From positions 124,001 to 188,000 of the forward strand of contig NZ_DGUZ01000017.1 of the NCBI RefSeq assembly GCF_002394865.1: DNA of 64,000 bases, written 5' to 3'. Both the position numbers and the translations under genes were made by a program. Of this stretch, positions 1 through 8,085 are shown piece by piece; the first letter of the stretch is position 1; each line of letters opens with the position of its first letter. Source of the DNA: Fibrobacter sp. UBA4297 (GTDB lineage Bacteria > Fibrobacterota > Fibrobacteria > Fibrobacterales > Fibrobacteraceae). The notes beneath the pieces were generated by a model, which did not search any database, was not told the DNA's origin, and saw only the letters and a list, made by a program, of their open reading frames with translations.

Positions 1-1
1 C

Positions 2-829
2 GTTGAATACGTGAAGTTGATTGAAAAGTACCGCTCGCGTTATAAGGATATGCGCGTTTCGGAATTGCTTTCGAAGATGCTGCGTGAGACGAAGTACGAG
101 GAAATGCTGCGCCTAGATGGCGATGAAGACCGCTTGGACAATCTCGCAGAACTCAAACAGGGAATTCTCGAATTTGAGAATTACTACGAAGAAGATGCTT
201 CGCTGGATGAGTATTTGCAGAACATCGTGCTGTTCACGAATGCGGATGAAGATGTGCAAGAGAAAGACCGTGTGCAGCTCATGACGATCCACAATGCGAA
301 GGGCCTGGAATTTCCGTATGTCTTTGTTTGCGGTTTGAACGAGGGCTTTTTCCCGGTAAAGCGCGTGCAGAACAAGATTCAGCTCGAAGAAGAACGCAGA
401 CTTGCGTATGTGGCGTTCACGCGCGCCGAAAATGTGCTTTGCCTGAGCGATGCCGAAGATGGCGTGGCGGGCGAGAGCGGGTCGCGTTATCCGTCGAGAT
501 TCTTGCTCGAAATGGACATGGGCGAGCTCGATGTGGCGCGTGGATTCTCGGACGATTTGCTTTTGGCGGCACGAGATTTTATTGCAGAAGCGGACCGCAA
601 TCGAGACTTGATGGGCGATTTTGAAGAAGACGAGAGTCTTGGCGCTGTAAAGAAAGCGCCTACGGCAGAATTTGCGGTAGGCGATCGTGTGGTGCACAAG
701 ATTTTTGGAATCGGGACCGTCAGCGCTGTTGACAAAAAGAATTTCTGCTACGAAATTACTTTTGACAAGTTTGCAACCCCGCGCTCGATACAGTTTGATT
801 TCCCGCTAGTTTTGTCATCCCCGACTTGA
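2..829 (+). CDS. pcrA: UvrD/PcrA-type DNA helicase, C-terminal part (5' end outside window)
   Basis: The frame is open to the left edge, so only the last 275 or so residues are present. Visible superfamily-1 helicase motifs are motif V (TIHNAKGLEF, around nt 285-315) and motif VI (RRLAYVAFTRA, around nt 397-430). Both contact ATP and DNA in the 2A/2B half of UvrD/PcrA. After an acidic, variable stretch, the last 55 residues form the Tudor-like tail (GDRVVHKIFGIGTV) that binds RNA polymerase in PcrA/UvrD. The family unwinds DNA 3' to 5' in nucleotide excision repair and removes stalled polymerase. PcrA versus UvrD cannot be decided without the N-terminus. Confidence 0.9.
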   Translation, partial: VEYVKLIEKYRSRYKDMRVSELLSKMLRETKYEEMLRLDGDEDRLDNLAELKQGILEFENYYEEDASLDEYLQNIVLFTNADEDVQEKDRVQLMTIHNAKGLEFPYVFVCGLNEGFFPVKRVQNKIQLEEERRLAYVAFTRAENVLCLSDAEDGVAGESGSRYPSRFLLEMDMGELDVARGFSDDLLLAARDFIAEADRNRDLMGDFEEDESLGAVKKAPTAEFAVGDRVVHKIFGIGTVSAVDKKNFCYEITFDKFATPRSIQFDFPLVLSSPT

Positions 830-835
830 TCTCTT

Positions 836-867
836 TGACTACTTGCAGCTATGCTGCTTAGTAGTCA
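836..867. repeat. Intergenic double palindrome (TGACTACT...AGTAGTCA)
   Basis: An outer inverted repeat TGACTACT/AGTAGTCA encloses an inner hairpin GCAGC-TAT-GCTGC. The same outer form (TTGACCACTTAG...TTATGTGG) recurs at 6143-6260 and inside the rluA-family gene at 1757-1790. It lies just downstream of the helicase stop and could serve as a stem-loop at the mRNA end, but no T-run follows. Confidence 0.6.
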
Positions 868-910
868 TGATCCGTGTATGGGGAGGGGAGCTCCTTTTCA
901 AGAGCAGATG

Positions 911-939
911 GAGATGCCCGCTCGGAGGCGGGCATGACA
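911..939. repeat. REP-like palindrome (GATGCCCGC...GCGGGCATGACA)
   Basis: This is a short imperfect palindrome, GATGCCCGC-TCGGAG-GCGGGCATGACA, overlapping the region just past the rluA-family stop. It belongs to the commonest intergenic repeat family of this window; further copies lie at 2149-2240, 34266-34322, 47342-47370 and 48299-48364. Confidence 0.75.
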
Positions 940-941
940 TT

Positions 942-2099
942 TTAGTGGCGCTCGTAACGCATCGGCTTGAGCTGCTTGATGACATCGCGGAGTTCTTTGG
1001 GGAGCGGGCAATCGAAAACTTTGTGTTCGCCTTGCCAGTCGAATTCTAGACGACAGCTGTGCAAGAATAAGCGGTTCAGTCCGAACTGCTTTTTGACTTC
1101 GCGGTTGAGCGCGAAGTCGCCGTAACGCGTATCGCCGAGAAGCGGATGCCCGATGCTTGCGAAGTGGGCGCGAATCTGGTGCATGCGGCCTGTTTCGAGC
1201 TTGATTTTCACAAGATCGTAGCCTTCGTAATGCTGCTTGACGCGGTAATGCGTGATGGCCTTCTGTGCATTTTCATCATCTTTGCCGACGAGCATCTTGC
1301 TGCCCTTGGCGCTGTCTGTGCGCAGGAGCGATTCGCTGATGGTACCGCGGTCTTTCTTGAGGTTGCCTTTGACGAGCGCAAAGTAGAACTTGTCTACAAC
1401 ATGTTCGCGAATCATGCGCGTGAAATCGCGGAGCGTGTCGCCGTGGAGGGCTGCAATGATGAGGCCAGACGTTTCCTGGTCGAGTCGGTGGGCGATGGTC
1501 GGCTTGAAATCGAGACCTTCGCTACGTCCCCATTCCCAGAGGTATTCCACGAGGCTTTCGCCAGGGCGTGTGCCGCTGCCCGGCTGGCTTGCGAGTCCCG
1601 AGGGCTTGTTCACAATCACGTAATCTTCGGTTTGCACGACGAGGTCGAGCTCGTGAGCGCCCCAGTGTGCTTGCTTTTCGGCACCTGTGAGGTGGCGGCC
1701 CCAAGTGGACTTGTTCTTGGCGAAACCTGTTGCGCTTTTTGCATCGGGGCGTTGCGGCCTTTGACCACTTAGTGCTTCAGCACTTATGTGGGCATGGCCA
1801 CCTTTAGGTGGTGTGTCCCCGCTCGAAGCGAGGGGAAGGCTTTCCCCTTTGGTATTCCTCTCTTCTCCCGTCAAGGTTGGTGAGCTTGTCGAACCAACCG
1901 ACTTGAAGTTCTCGTAAATGTTGACCACGTCGCCTTCGACGAGCATCTGGTTTGCCTTGCCAATAACGCCGTTTACACGGACTTTCTTTTTGCGGATGAC
2001 TGCGAAGAACACCGAGAGTGATTCTTCGGGGAAAGCCTTGCGGAGGAAACGGTCAAGGCGCATGTTTGCAAAATTGCGATCGATAGTACGTGTAATCAT
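942..2099 (-). CDS. RluA-family 23S rRNA pseudouridine synthase with palindrome-encoded linker
   Basis: The 385-residue product has an N-terminal S4 RNA-binding domain (about residues 12-60) and an RluA catalytic domain (about 150-375). The signature HRLDQETSG carries the probable catalytic Asp207. The enzyme would isomerise uridines in large-subunit rRNA; which of RluB/C/D it matches is not clear. Residues 67-118 are unusual: they join the two domains and are encoded by a run of palindromic repeats (1746-1901) of kinds otherwise found between genes, so the linker is about 50 residues longer than usual. The gene reads away from the downstream helicase gene and starts at an ATG directly beside a repeat-rich spacer. 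Confidence 0.88.
   Translation of the reverse strand: MITRTIDRNFANMRLDRFLRKAFPEESLSVFFAVIRKKKVRVNGVIGKANQMLVEGDVVNIYENFKSVGSTSSPTLTGEERNTKGESLPLASSGDTPPKGGHAHISAEALSGQRPQRPDAKSATGFAKNKSTWGRHLTGAEKQAHWGAHELDLVVQTEDYVIVNKPSGLASQPGSGTRPGESLVEYLWEWGRSEGLDFKPTIAHRLDQETSGLIIAALHGDTLRDFTRMIREHVVDKFYFALVKGNLKKDRGTISESLLRTDSAKGSKMLVGKDDENAQKAITHYRVKQHYEGYDLVKIKLETGRMHQIRAHFASIGHPLLGDTRYGDFALNREVKKQFGLNRLFLHSCRLEFDWQGEHKVFDCPLPKELRDVIKQLKPMRYERH
1746..1901 (-). repeat. Cluster of palindromic repeats inside the rluA-family gene
   Basis: The block holds at least four palindromes: the TTGACCACTTAG/TTATGTGG type; CCACC-TTTA-GGTGG; CCCCGCTCGAAGCGAGGGG; and GGTTGGTGAGCTTGTCGAACC, which has an almost identical intergenic copy at 21761-21781. 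The reading frame stays open through all of them, giving a Ser/Pro/Gly/Thr-rich interdomain linker. Confidence 0.8.
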
Positions 2100-2148
2100 T
2101 TTTAGTTACTAGTTAATAGTTAGTAGTTACTAGAATTGAAGCAATGTC

Positions 2149-2240
2149 TGTCATGCCCGTCCCGGAACAAGTCCGGGATGACAGTCGGGCATCTCCCGTT
2201 ATTAAGATTGGAGATTCCCGCTCGGAGGCGGGAATGACAT
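2149..2240. repeat. Two REP-like palindromes, the first nested
   Basis: The first element has an outer arm pair ATGCCCG/CGGGCAT enclosing a second palindrome, TCCCGGA/TCCGGGA, so one repeat sits within another. The second, 2211-2240, is GAGATTCCCGC-TCGGAG-GCGGGAATGACA. Together they fill the spacer between the rluA-family gene and the flavoprotein gene. Confidence 0.75.
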
Positions 2241-2253
2241 AGTGCGTTTTTCA

Positions 2254-4017
2254 TTACTTGCATCTCCTAGCGTAGTGTGCAAGTCGTACGCCGTCCGCGG
2301 CGCTGGTGACGATTCCGCCTGCATAGCCGGCTCCTTCGCCGAGGACGAATAGTCCTTGGGTGTTTACGCTTTCGAGTGTTTCGTTGTTGCGCGTGATGCG
2401 GAGCGGCGAGCTGGTGCGCGTTTCGGGGGCGACAATCAGGCCTTCGTTGATGAATCCCGGAATCTTGCGGTCAAAATTTTGGAAGCCTTCGGCGAGACTT
2501 TGGCAAATCGTCTTGTCCATCCAATCCCACAGATTGCTTGGCACGAGCCCGCAAGGGTAGGTGGTTTTGGGGAGCGTTTTGTCTTCGCGGTGGGCGAGGA
2601 AGTTCTTGATCGTTTGCGCGGGAGCGGCGTAAACTTTTCCACCGACGTTGTAGGCGTCGGTTTCGATTTTTCGTTGTAAGTCGAGACCGCCAAAAAGCGA
2701 ACCGCTTGAAGGAATGTCAAAGCCTTCGGCGCCTGCTGTAATCGGGACGGCGATGGCTCCGTTAGCAAATGCGCCATTGCGGCGGCTGTAGCTCATGCCG
2801 TTTGTCGCAAGCGTTCCCGGTTCCGAGGCACATGGCACAAGGACTCCGCCGGGGCACATGCAAAAGCTGTAGGCGCTCGAAGTCTTGTTGATTGTCGGCG
2901 TGGCGAGGAAATATTCGGCGGCTCCAGTGAGTCTTGTATCGACGTTCAGTCCGAGCTGTCGCATGTTGATGAGCGATTGTGGGTGTTCGACGCGGACGCC
3001 CATGGCGAACGCCTTGCTTTCGAGAGTCACGCCGCGAGTGTGGAGCATCTCGTAAACGCTACGTGCGGAATGCCCAACTGCAAGGACCAGCGCTTCGCAC
3101 GGCTGCCAGATCGAAGTTGAGGAATTTAAGAATACGTTTGTTGTAGGGTTTTCTCTCGTCTCTCGTCTTTGCACTTCGTGCCAACAAGTCGGCTCGGTTA
3201 TGCCCAACTCTGTTGGTCGCAACGCTCGCCTTATGGTGTTGTCGTCTCTCGTCTGTTCAACGTTTTTCAGCTTGATCGCGCAAATGCGACCATCATTGAT
3301 TTCAATATCTTCAAGGCTTGTGTTGAAATGGATACGCCCGCCAAGGCGGACAATTTCGGCGCGGACTTGACGCAACATGAGTACGAGTTTGTCTGTGCCG
3401 ATGTGCGGCTTTGCAAACGTGACAACGCTTTCGTCAACGCCAAAGTCCACCATGTCCTTGAGTACGGTTTCGCTGAACAGGTTGCGACTGCGGGTGTTGA
3501 GCTTGCCATCGCTGAATGCGCCAGCTCCACCTTCACCAAATAGCACGTTGCTGTAGGCGTTGAACTTGCGGTCTACAAAGAACTTGCGGATGTCGCGAAA
3601 ACGTTCTTCGACTTGTTTACCTTGTTCATAGATGTCAACAGAGAACCCTTTGCGCAAAAGGTGTAGCGCCGCCCAGAGACCGCTAGGACCTGCTCCAATC
3701 ACGTCCACGTGGCTTGCCATCGCTACAGTGTCTTTTAACGGTTCTGCATCGAGGCTCTTGATCTCGTGCTTGGATTCGATGAGCCCACGGGCGTTGTTCC
3801 CCATAGCACGGACTTTGCGCTTCAGGTCGAAAACGACATTGTAGGACCAGTGCAAGTCGCCTTTGCGTCTGGAGTCTAGCGAAAAACGTTCGATTTCGAG
3901 ATTGAAGATTTCTTCGGGGTTCACTCGGAGCGTCTTGGCGAGCGCAAGACGGATTTCGCCTTTTTTTTCAAGGGCGACAGCGAGTTCTCTGTAGCGATAT
4001 GTAAACATGTATGCCAC
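2254..4017 (-). CDS. FAD-dependent oxidoreductase, COG2509 type
   Basis: The 587-residue protein begins with about 95 residues of the small N-terminal domain typical of this family. A Rossmann dinucleotide-binding motif follows, GAGPSG at about residues 108-113. A second FAD-contact region lies near the C-terminus (LFVLGEGAGYAGGIVTSAADG). COG2509 proteins are abundant but lack an assigned substrate, so only a redox role can be stated. About 40 residues (252-296, nt 3130-3262) look foreign: low hydrophobicity, Arg/Thr-rich, and encoded by DNA carrying a CAAG-family palindrome and a duplicated TCTCTCGTC string. The frame remains intact. No operon partner is evident. Confidence 0.85.
   Translation of the reverse strand: MAYMFTYRYRELAVALEKKGEIRLALAKTLRVNPEEIFNLEIERFSLDSRRKGDLHWSYNVVFDLKRKVRAMGNNARGLIESKHEIKSLDAEPLKDTVAMASHVDVIGAGPSGLWAALHLLRKGFSVDIYEQGKQVEERFRDIRKFFVDRKFNAYSNVLFGEGGAGAFSDGKLNTRSRNLFSETVLKDMVDFGVDESVVTFAKPHIGTDKLVLMLRQVRAEIVRLGGRIHFNTSLEDIEINDGRICAIKLKNVEQTRDDNTIRRALRPTELGITEPTCWHEVQRRETRENPTTNVFLNSSTSIWQPCEALVLAVGHSARSVYEMLHTRGVTLESKAFAMGVRVEHPQSLINMRQLGLNVDTRLTGAAEYFLATPTINKTSSAYSFCMCPGGVLVPCASEPGTLATNGMSYSRRNGAFANGAIAVPITAGAEGFDIPSSGSLFGGLDLQRKIETDAYNVGGKVYAAPAQTIKNFLAHREDKTLPKTTYPCGLVPSNLWDWMDKTICQSLAEGFQNFDRKIPGFINEGLIVAPETRTSSPLRITRNNETLESVNTQGLFVLGEGAGYAGGIVTSAADGVRLAHYARRCK
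3186..3235 (+). repeat. Palindromic element of the hairpin-swap family inside the flavoprotein gene
   Basis: The flanks GGCTCGGTTATG and TCGCAACGCTCGCC match those of the intergenic family (best at 9547-9600). The core here is CCAAC-TCT-GTTGG (3204-3216). It lies antisense to the gene but in an open frame, within a likely insertion loop. Confidence 0.65.
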
Positions 4018-4113
4018 AAATTTAGAAATATGGCAAAAAAATAGTTTTTTGGACTTGAGATAGTGGTTTGCATTTTTTTATAATTGTGAAAACACTAAAA
4101 ATGGTATTGATAT

Positions 4114-5598
4114 ATGTTTAAAGTTGGTTTTGATAACGATGCTTATCTAAAAACTCAATCTGAAAAAATTCAAGAACGTATCTCTAAATTTGGTGGAAAA
4201 CTTTATCTTGAATTTGGTGGAAAACTTTTTGATGACCATCATGCAAGTCGCGTTTTGCCGGGCTTTGCTCCTGACTCCAAAATTCGCATGCTCGAAAAGC
4301 TCAAGGATAAGGCCGAAGTCATCATCGCCATCAATGCTGGCGACATCGAAAAGAACAAGGTTCGTGGCGACCTCGGGATTACTTACGATCAAGACGTTCT
4401 TCGCCTGATTGACGCTTTCCGCGGTTATGGTCTTTATGTGAGCAGTGTGGTGCTGACCCGCTGGCAAGAACAGCCGAGCGCAGTCGCTTACCAGAAAAAG
4501 CTCGAAGGCCTCGGACTCAAGGTCTATCGCCATTATCCGATTGCCGGTTATCCGAGCAACATCCCGCTCGTGGTGAGCGATGACGGTTATGGCAAGAATG
4601 AATTTGTTGAAACTTCTCGCGAACTTGTGGTGGTGACTGCTCCGGGGCCGGGTAGTGGAAAGATGGCTGTCTGCCTCTCGCAAATTTATCATGAAAACAA
4701 GCGCGGTGTCAAGGCTGGCTATGCCAAGTTTGAAACGTTCCCGATTTGGAACATCCCGCTCAAGCACCCGGTCAACCTCGCTTACGAAGCTGCAACGGCT
4801 GACTTGAACGACGTGAACATGATTGACCCGTTCCATTTGGAAGCTTACGGCAAGACAACGATTAACTACAACCGCGACGTCGAAATCTTCCCGGTGCTGA
4901 ACGCTCTCTTCACGCGCATTTTGGGACAGTCTCCGTACAAGTCTCCGACGGACATGGGCGTGAACATGGCTGGCAACTGCATCGTTGACGATGCCGCTGT
5001 TTGCGAAGCCGCCAATGCCGAAATCATCCGCCGTTACTACAATACTTTGTGCCAAGTCCGCAAGGGCAATGCCGAAAAGGATCAAGTATACAAGCTTGAA
5101 CTCGTGATGGAACAGGCTCACATCAGCGCTAAGGACCGCAAGGTCGCTGTCGCCGCTGTGGCAAAGGCCGAAGAAACGAATGGTCCGGCTGTCGCAATCG
5201 AATTGAACGATGGCTCGATTATCACAGCCAAGACTTCTTCGCTCTTGGGAGCCTCTTCTGCTATGTTGCTCGATGCTCTCAAGCATTTGGCTGGCATTCC
5301 GGACGAAGTCCGCCTGCTCTCTCCGATGGTGATTGAACCGATTCAGAACCTCAAGACGAAACAGCTCGGTCATAAGAACCCGCGCCTCCACATGGACGAA
5401 GTTCTCGTGGCACTCTCCGTTTGCGCTCTGACCGATTACAATGCAAAGATTGCGCTCGAAAAACTTCCGGAACTCCGCCATTGCGAAGTCCACTCCAGCG
5501 TGATTCTTTCGCAGGTTGACGTTGGTGTGTTCCGCCGTCTCGGTGTGAATTTGACATCTGAACCGAATTATCAGACGAGTAAATTATATCATGGCTAG
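4114..5598 (+). CDS. DUF1846 (UPF0371) family protein
   Basis: The 494-residue protein matches the DUF1846 family along its whole length. The opening YLEFGGKLFDDHHASRVLPGF-like block, the SVVLTRW stretch and GPGSGKMAVCLSQIYHE are family landmarks. Structures are known, but no reaction is established; a nucleotide-type fold with a possible phosphate-binding GPGSGK loop (around nt 4645-4665) is visible. It probably acts in the cytoplasm, having no signal or membrane segment. It stands alone, preceded by an AT-rich spacer and followed by a clear terminator. Confidence 0.9.
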   Translation: MFKVGFDNDAYLKTQSEKIQERISKFGGKLYLEFGGKLFDDHHASRVLPGFAPDSKIRMLEKLKDKAEVIIAINAGDIEKNKVRGDLGITYDQDVLRLIDAFRGYGLYVSSVVLTRWQEQPSAVAYQKKLEGLGLKVYRHYPIAGYPSNIPLVVSDDGYGKNEFVETSRELVVVTAPGPGSGKMAVCLSQIYHENKRGVKAGYAKFETFPIWNIPLKHPVNLAYEAATADLNDVNMIDPFHLEAYGKTTINYNRDVEIFPVLNALFTRILGQSPYKSPTDMGVNMAGNCIVDDAAVCEAANAEIIRRYYNTLCQVRKGNAEKDQVYKLELVMEQAHISAKDRKVAVAAVAKAEETNGPAVAIELNDGSIITAKTSSLLGASSAMLLDALKHLAGIPDEVRLLSPMVIEPIQNLKTKQLGHKNPRLHMDEVLVALSVCALTDYNAKIALEKLPELRHCEVHSSVILSQVDVGVFRRLGVNLTSEPNYQTSKLYHG

Positions 5599-5635
5599 GA
5601 ACGTTCGCTAAACGGCGCAAATAGCAGATACTTTT

Positions 5636-5676
5636 AGAAAAAGATTATCGAGAAATCGGTAGTCTTTTTCTTTTTG
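5636..5676 (+). terminator. Rho-independent terminator after the DUF1846 gene
   Basis: A 13-bp stem (AAAAAGATTATCG / CGGTAGTCTTTTT, with G-T wobbles) and a six-base loop are followed by a T-rich run. The A-tract on the 5' side makes it potentially active in both directions. Confidence 0.8.
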
Positions 5677-5718
5677 TTTGTATATTTAAAAAGTAATTTG
5701 ATTAAAGGATGGGTTTGA

Positions 5719-6111
5719 ATGGCTAATGGTAAAGTTTACGATGATGTTGAAGTTCACGATATGAATGATATACACCGTGAGCGTCGGACTGTGAAAGCGG
5801 GGGATGAACAGAATGGCGCTCCCGTTGTTTGGAAAGCACTTTCCGTGATTATCGCCATGCTGGCGGTTCTTTATGACTTGTCTCCGATTGACGCCGTTCC
5901 CGATGCAATTCCGCTCTTTGGCTGGCTCGATGATGTCGGCTTTACATTAATGGCAGCCCTCAACGCTTACCAGCATTTTGCAAAGGATCAGTCAGCAATG
6001 ATAGTCCGCCTTGCAAAATATGTCAAGTGGATGATGGTTGCCTTTGTCGTGCTTGCGGGTGTTGCCGTTGGTGGTCTTATAACGGCGATAATCGCACTCG
6101 TTACGCACTAG
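5719..6111 (+). CDS. YkvA-like DUF1232 membrane protein
   Basis: The 130-residue protein carries the DUF1232 signature, YDLSPIDAVPDAIPLFGWLDD (about residues 53-73), and a strong hydrophobic segment at the C-terminus (about 105-128). Small DUF1232 proteins are membrane-anchored and of unknown role. It is preceded by a usable Shine-Dalgarno (AAAGGATGGG) and followed by a nested repeat block. No functional neighbour is apparent. Confidence 0.85.
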   Translation: MANGKVYDDVEVHDMNDIHRERRTVKAGDEQNGAPVVWKALSVIIAMLAVLYDLSPIDAVPDAIPLFGWLDDVGFTLMAALNAYQHFAKDQSAMIVRLAKYVKWMMVAFVVLAGVAVGGLITAIIALVTH

Positions 6112-6142
6112 TTCTTTGAGTTGTCACCCCGGATTTATTCTC

Positions 6143-6266
6143 TTTGACCACTTAGAACTTTGACGTTTTGCGTCAGCATCTTCGGCTCAATCATGACAGT
6201 CTGCAAGCAGCCTGTCACGACACTCGCCTTGAATGCAACTAGCTCTTATGTGGTCATGATCCGCGA
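6143..6266. repeat. Nested palindromic repeats between DUF1232 and pdxT
   Basis: An outer element (TTGACCACTTAG ... TTATGTGGTCATGATCCG) is split by a complete copy of the CAAG-loop element at 6184-6232. The outer arms TGACCAC/GTGGTCA remain complementary over more than 80 bp, which suggests one small element inserted into another. Confidence 0.65.
6184..6232 (+). repeat. CAAG-loop palindromic element
   Basis: The flanks are CTTCGGCTCAATCATGA and CACGACACTCGCCTTG. The core hairpin is GACAGTCTG-CAAG-CAGCCTGTC (6195-6216), eight of nine positions paired, with loop CAAG. Confidence 0.75.
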
Positions 6267-6287
6267 ATGGGGACGGGGTCGCCTTTT

Positions 6288-6911
6288 TCAAGCCGCGTCC
6301 TTCACAGTGATTTGATTCGTTTTCACAATTTCCTCCACGAAATATTGATGCACTCGTAAATCGCTATTGAGTTCTGGGTGGAACGAAATAGCGAGTTGAT
6401 TCTTGTACCGCACGGCGACGATTTGGTTTTGGACGGTCGCGAGAACTTGTACGCCTTTGCTTACGCGCTGTATGAGCGGGGCTCGGATGAATGTCATCGG
6501 GATTTTCCCGATTCCCTCAAAATTTTCTTCGGTGTAGAAACTCCCGAGCTGCCGACCGTAGGCATTGCGTTCTACAGTGACGGGCGTTGTCGCAAAATAC
6601 GTGTGACCGTCGTTGCTCAATTTTTCGGCAAGCAATATAAGTCCTGCGCAAGTTCCAAAAGTCGGGAGTCCGCTTTCAATGCGTTCGCGTAAAGGCTCGA
6701 AAAGTCCGAGGTCGTGCAAAAGCTTTCCTTGTACGGTGCTTTCTCCACCGGGGAGCACGAGACCGTCAAAGTGTTGATTTAGGTCGCGCAACTGGCGGAT
6801 TTCAAACGTTTCAACGCCGAGCTTTTCAAGTGCGGTTCGGTGTTCTGCAAACGCTCCCTGTACGGCGAGCACACCAATTTTAATGTGTTTGTTTGTTTTG
6901 TTTTCGCTCAT
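6288..6911 (-). CDS. pdxT: Pyridoxal 5'-phosphate synthase glutaminase subunit PdxT
   Basis: The 207-residue class-I glutamine amidotransferase has the PGGEST oxyanion segment, the nucleophile Cys88 in GTCAG, and the His178-x-Glu180 pair in SFHPEL. It hydrolyses glutamine and channels ammonia to PdxS for de novo vitamin B6 synthesis. The start codon follows the pdxS stop directly, so the two are translated from one message. The length is normal for the family. Confidence 0.97.
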   Translation of the reverse strand: MSENKTNKHIKIGVLAVQGAFAEHRTALEKLGVETFEIRQLRDLNQHFDGLVLPGGESTVQGKLLHDLGLFEPLRERIESGLPTFGTCAGLILLAEKLSNDGHTYFATTPVTVERNAYGRQLGSFYTEENFEGIGKIPMTFIRAPLIQRVSKGVQVLATVQNQIVAVRYKNQLAISFHPELNSDLRVHQYFVEEIVKTNQITVKDAA

Positions 6912-7790
6912 TTACTTTCCTCGTTCAGCCATTAAAAGTGCAATTTCGTTTTCGTTGATGCCGACCATCGCTTCGCCTAAATCTTCGGAGAGCTTGGCAA
7001 TGAGCTTTGCGTCTTTGTAGTTTGTGACTGCTTGTACAATCGCTGCGGCACGCTTGGCTGGATTGCCGGACTTGAAAATGCCCGAGCCGACGAACACGCC
7101 TTCGGCGCCGAGCTGCATCATGAGGGCGGCATCGGCGGGAGTGGCAACGCCACCTGCAGCGAAGTTCACGACGGGGAGTCGCTTGTGGTCATGAACATAT
7201 TTAACGAGTTCGTACGAGACTTGCAATTCCTTGGCGCGGTTGAAAAGCTCATCTTCGCGCATGGACGAGATGCGTGCGATTTCCTGATTCATGAGGCGAA
7301 TGTGACGGACTGCCTGTACGATGTCGCCGGTTCCTGGTTCGCCTTTGGTGCGGATCATGGAAGCGCCTTCTTCGATGCGGCGGAGGGCTTCGCCGAGATC
7401 GCGGGCACCGCAGACGAACGGCACTTTGAATTCGTGCTTATTGATATGGAATATATCGTCAGCGGGGGAGAGTACTTCGCTTTCGTCGATATAGTCAATT
7501 TCGATGGCTTCGAGGAGTTGGGCTTCGACAAAGTGACCGATGCGGCACTTGGCCATCACGGGGATGGAAACGGCGTCCTGGATGCCTTTAATCATCTTGG
7601 GGTCGCTCATGCGTGAGACTCCGCCTGCGGCGCGGATGTCGGCAGGGATGCGTTCGAGGGCCATGACGGCGGCTGCACCGGCGGCTTCGGCGATTTTTGC
7701 CTGTTCCGGGGTAGTCACATCCATAATGACTCCGCCTTTAAGCATTTGGGCGAGATTCTTGTTGAGTTCGTAGCGGTTTTCTGTAGACAT
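6912..7790 (-). CDS. pdxS: Pyridoxal 5'-phosphate synthase subunit PdxS
   Basis: The 292-residue (beta/alpha)8 barrel condenses ribose 5-phosphate, glyceraldehyde 3-phosphate and ammonia into PLP. The conserved Asp24 and Schiff-base Lys81 (VMAKCRIGH) are present, as is the phosphate-binding FAAGGVATPADAALM segment. A good Shine-Dalgarno (AAGGAG) precedes the ATG. It heads the pdxST operon and faces a divergent PdxR-type regulator across 295 bp that hold a three-fold direct repeat. Confidence 0.98.
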   Translation of the reverse strand: MSTENRYELNKNLAQMLKGGVIMDVTTPEQAKIAEAAGAAAVMALERIPADIRAAGGVSRMSDPKMIKGIQDAVSIPVMAKCRIGHFVEAQLLEAIEIDYIDESEVLSPADDIFHINKHEFKVPFVCGARDLGEALRRIEEGASMIRTKGEPGTGDIVQAVRHIRLMNQEIARISSMREDELFNRAKELQVSYELVKYVHDHKRLPVVNFAAGGVATPADAALMMQLGAEGVFVGSGIFKSGNPAKRAAAIVQAVTNYKDAKLIAKLSEDLGEAMVGINENEIALLMAERGK

Positions 7791-7885
7791 TGGGTTCTCC
7801 TTGTTGCGTTTGTTTCATTTCGAGGCTTAATTTAGGCTTTTTGTTGACTTTATCAAATATTCAAATTTCTATTATTTTAATAGGT

Positions 7886-7914
7886 TCAGTTTAATGTCAG
7901 TTTGTGGTCAGTTT
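7886..7914. promoter_or_regulatory. Probable PdxR operator: three direct repeats phased at 11 bp
   Basis: TCAGTTT occurs at 7886, 7897 and 7908, exactly 11 bp apart, in the divergent spacer between pdxS and the MocR-type regulator gene. MocR/PdxR proteins are known to bind direct repeats in such spacers. The position, about 96 bp upstream of pdxS and 172 bp upstream of the regulator, fits control of both genes. Assignment to PdxR is inferred. Confidence 0.55.
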
Positions 7915-8085
7915 TTTTCAAATGGAATGCTTGATAATGCTAGAACTTCGCATTGTAAAAACACTTGAAACGGTCCTCGCTCGCGAGGTTGTATGCTTGT
8001 TTGTTTTAAACTTTGTAATAACGATGTCATGCCCGATTTATTCGGACATCGCCATTCCTGTTAGAAAAAAAAAGGTTTTTTCCTA

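Noticed and set aside
4180..4235. Short direct repeat in the DUF1846 gene (FGGKLYLEFGGKLF)
   Set aside because: The second part is a conserved family motif and the first differs little from usual members, so this is not a meaningful duplication.
4147..5493. Long open frame on the minus strand (448 codons) over the DUF1846 gene
   Set aside because: It is a shadow of a well-conserved gene in a codon-biased genome; the translation is His/Phe/Val/Arg-rich with no recognisable motif.
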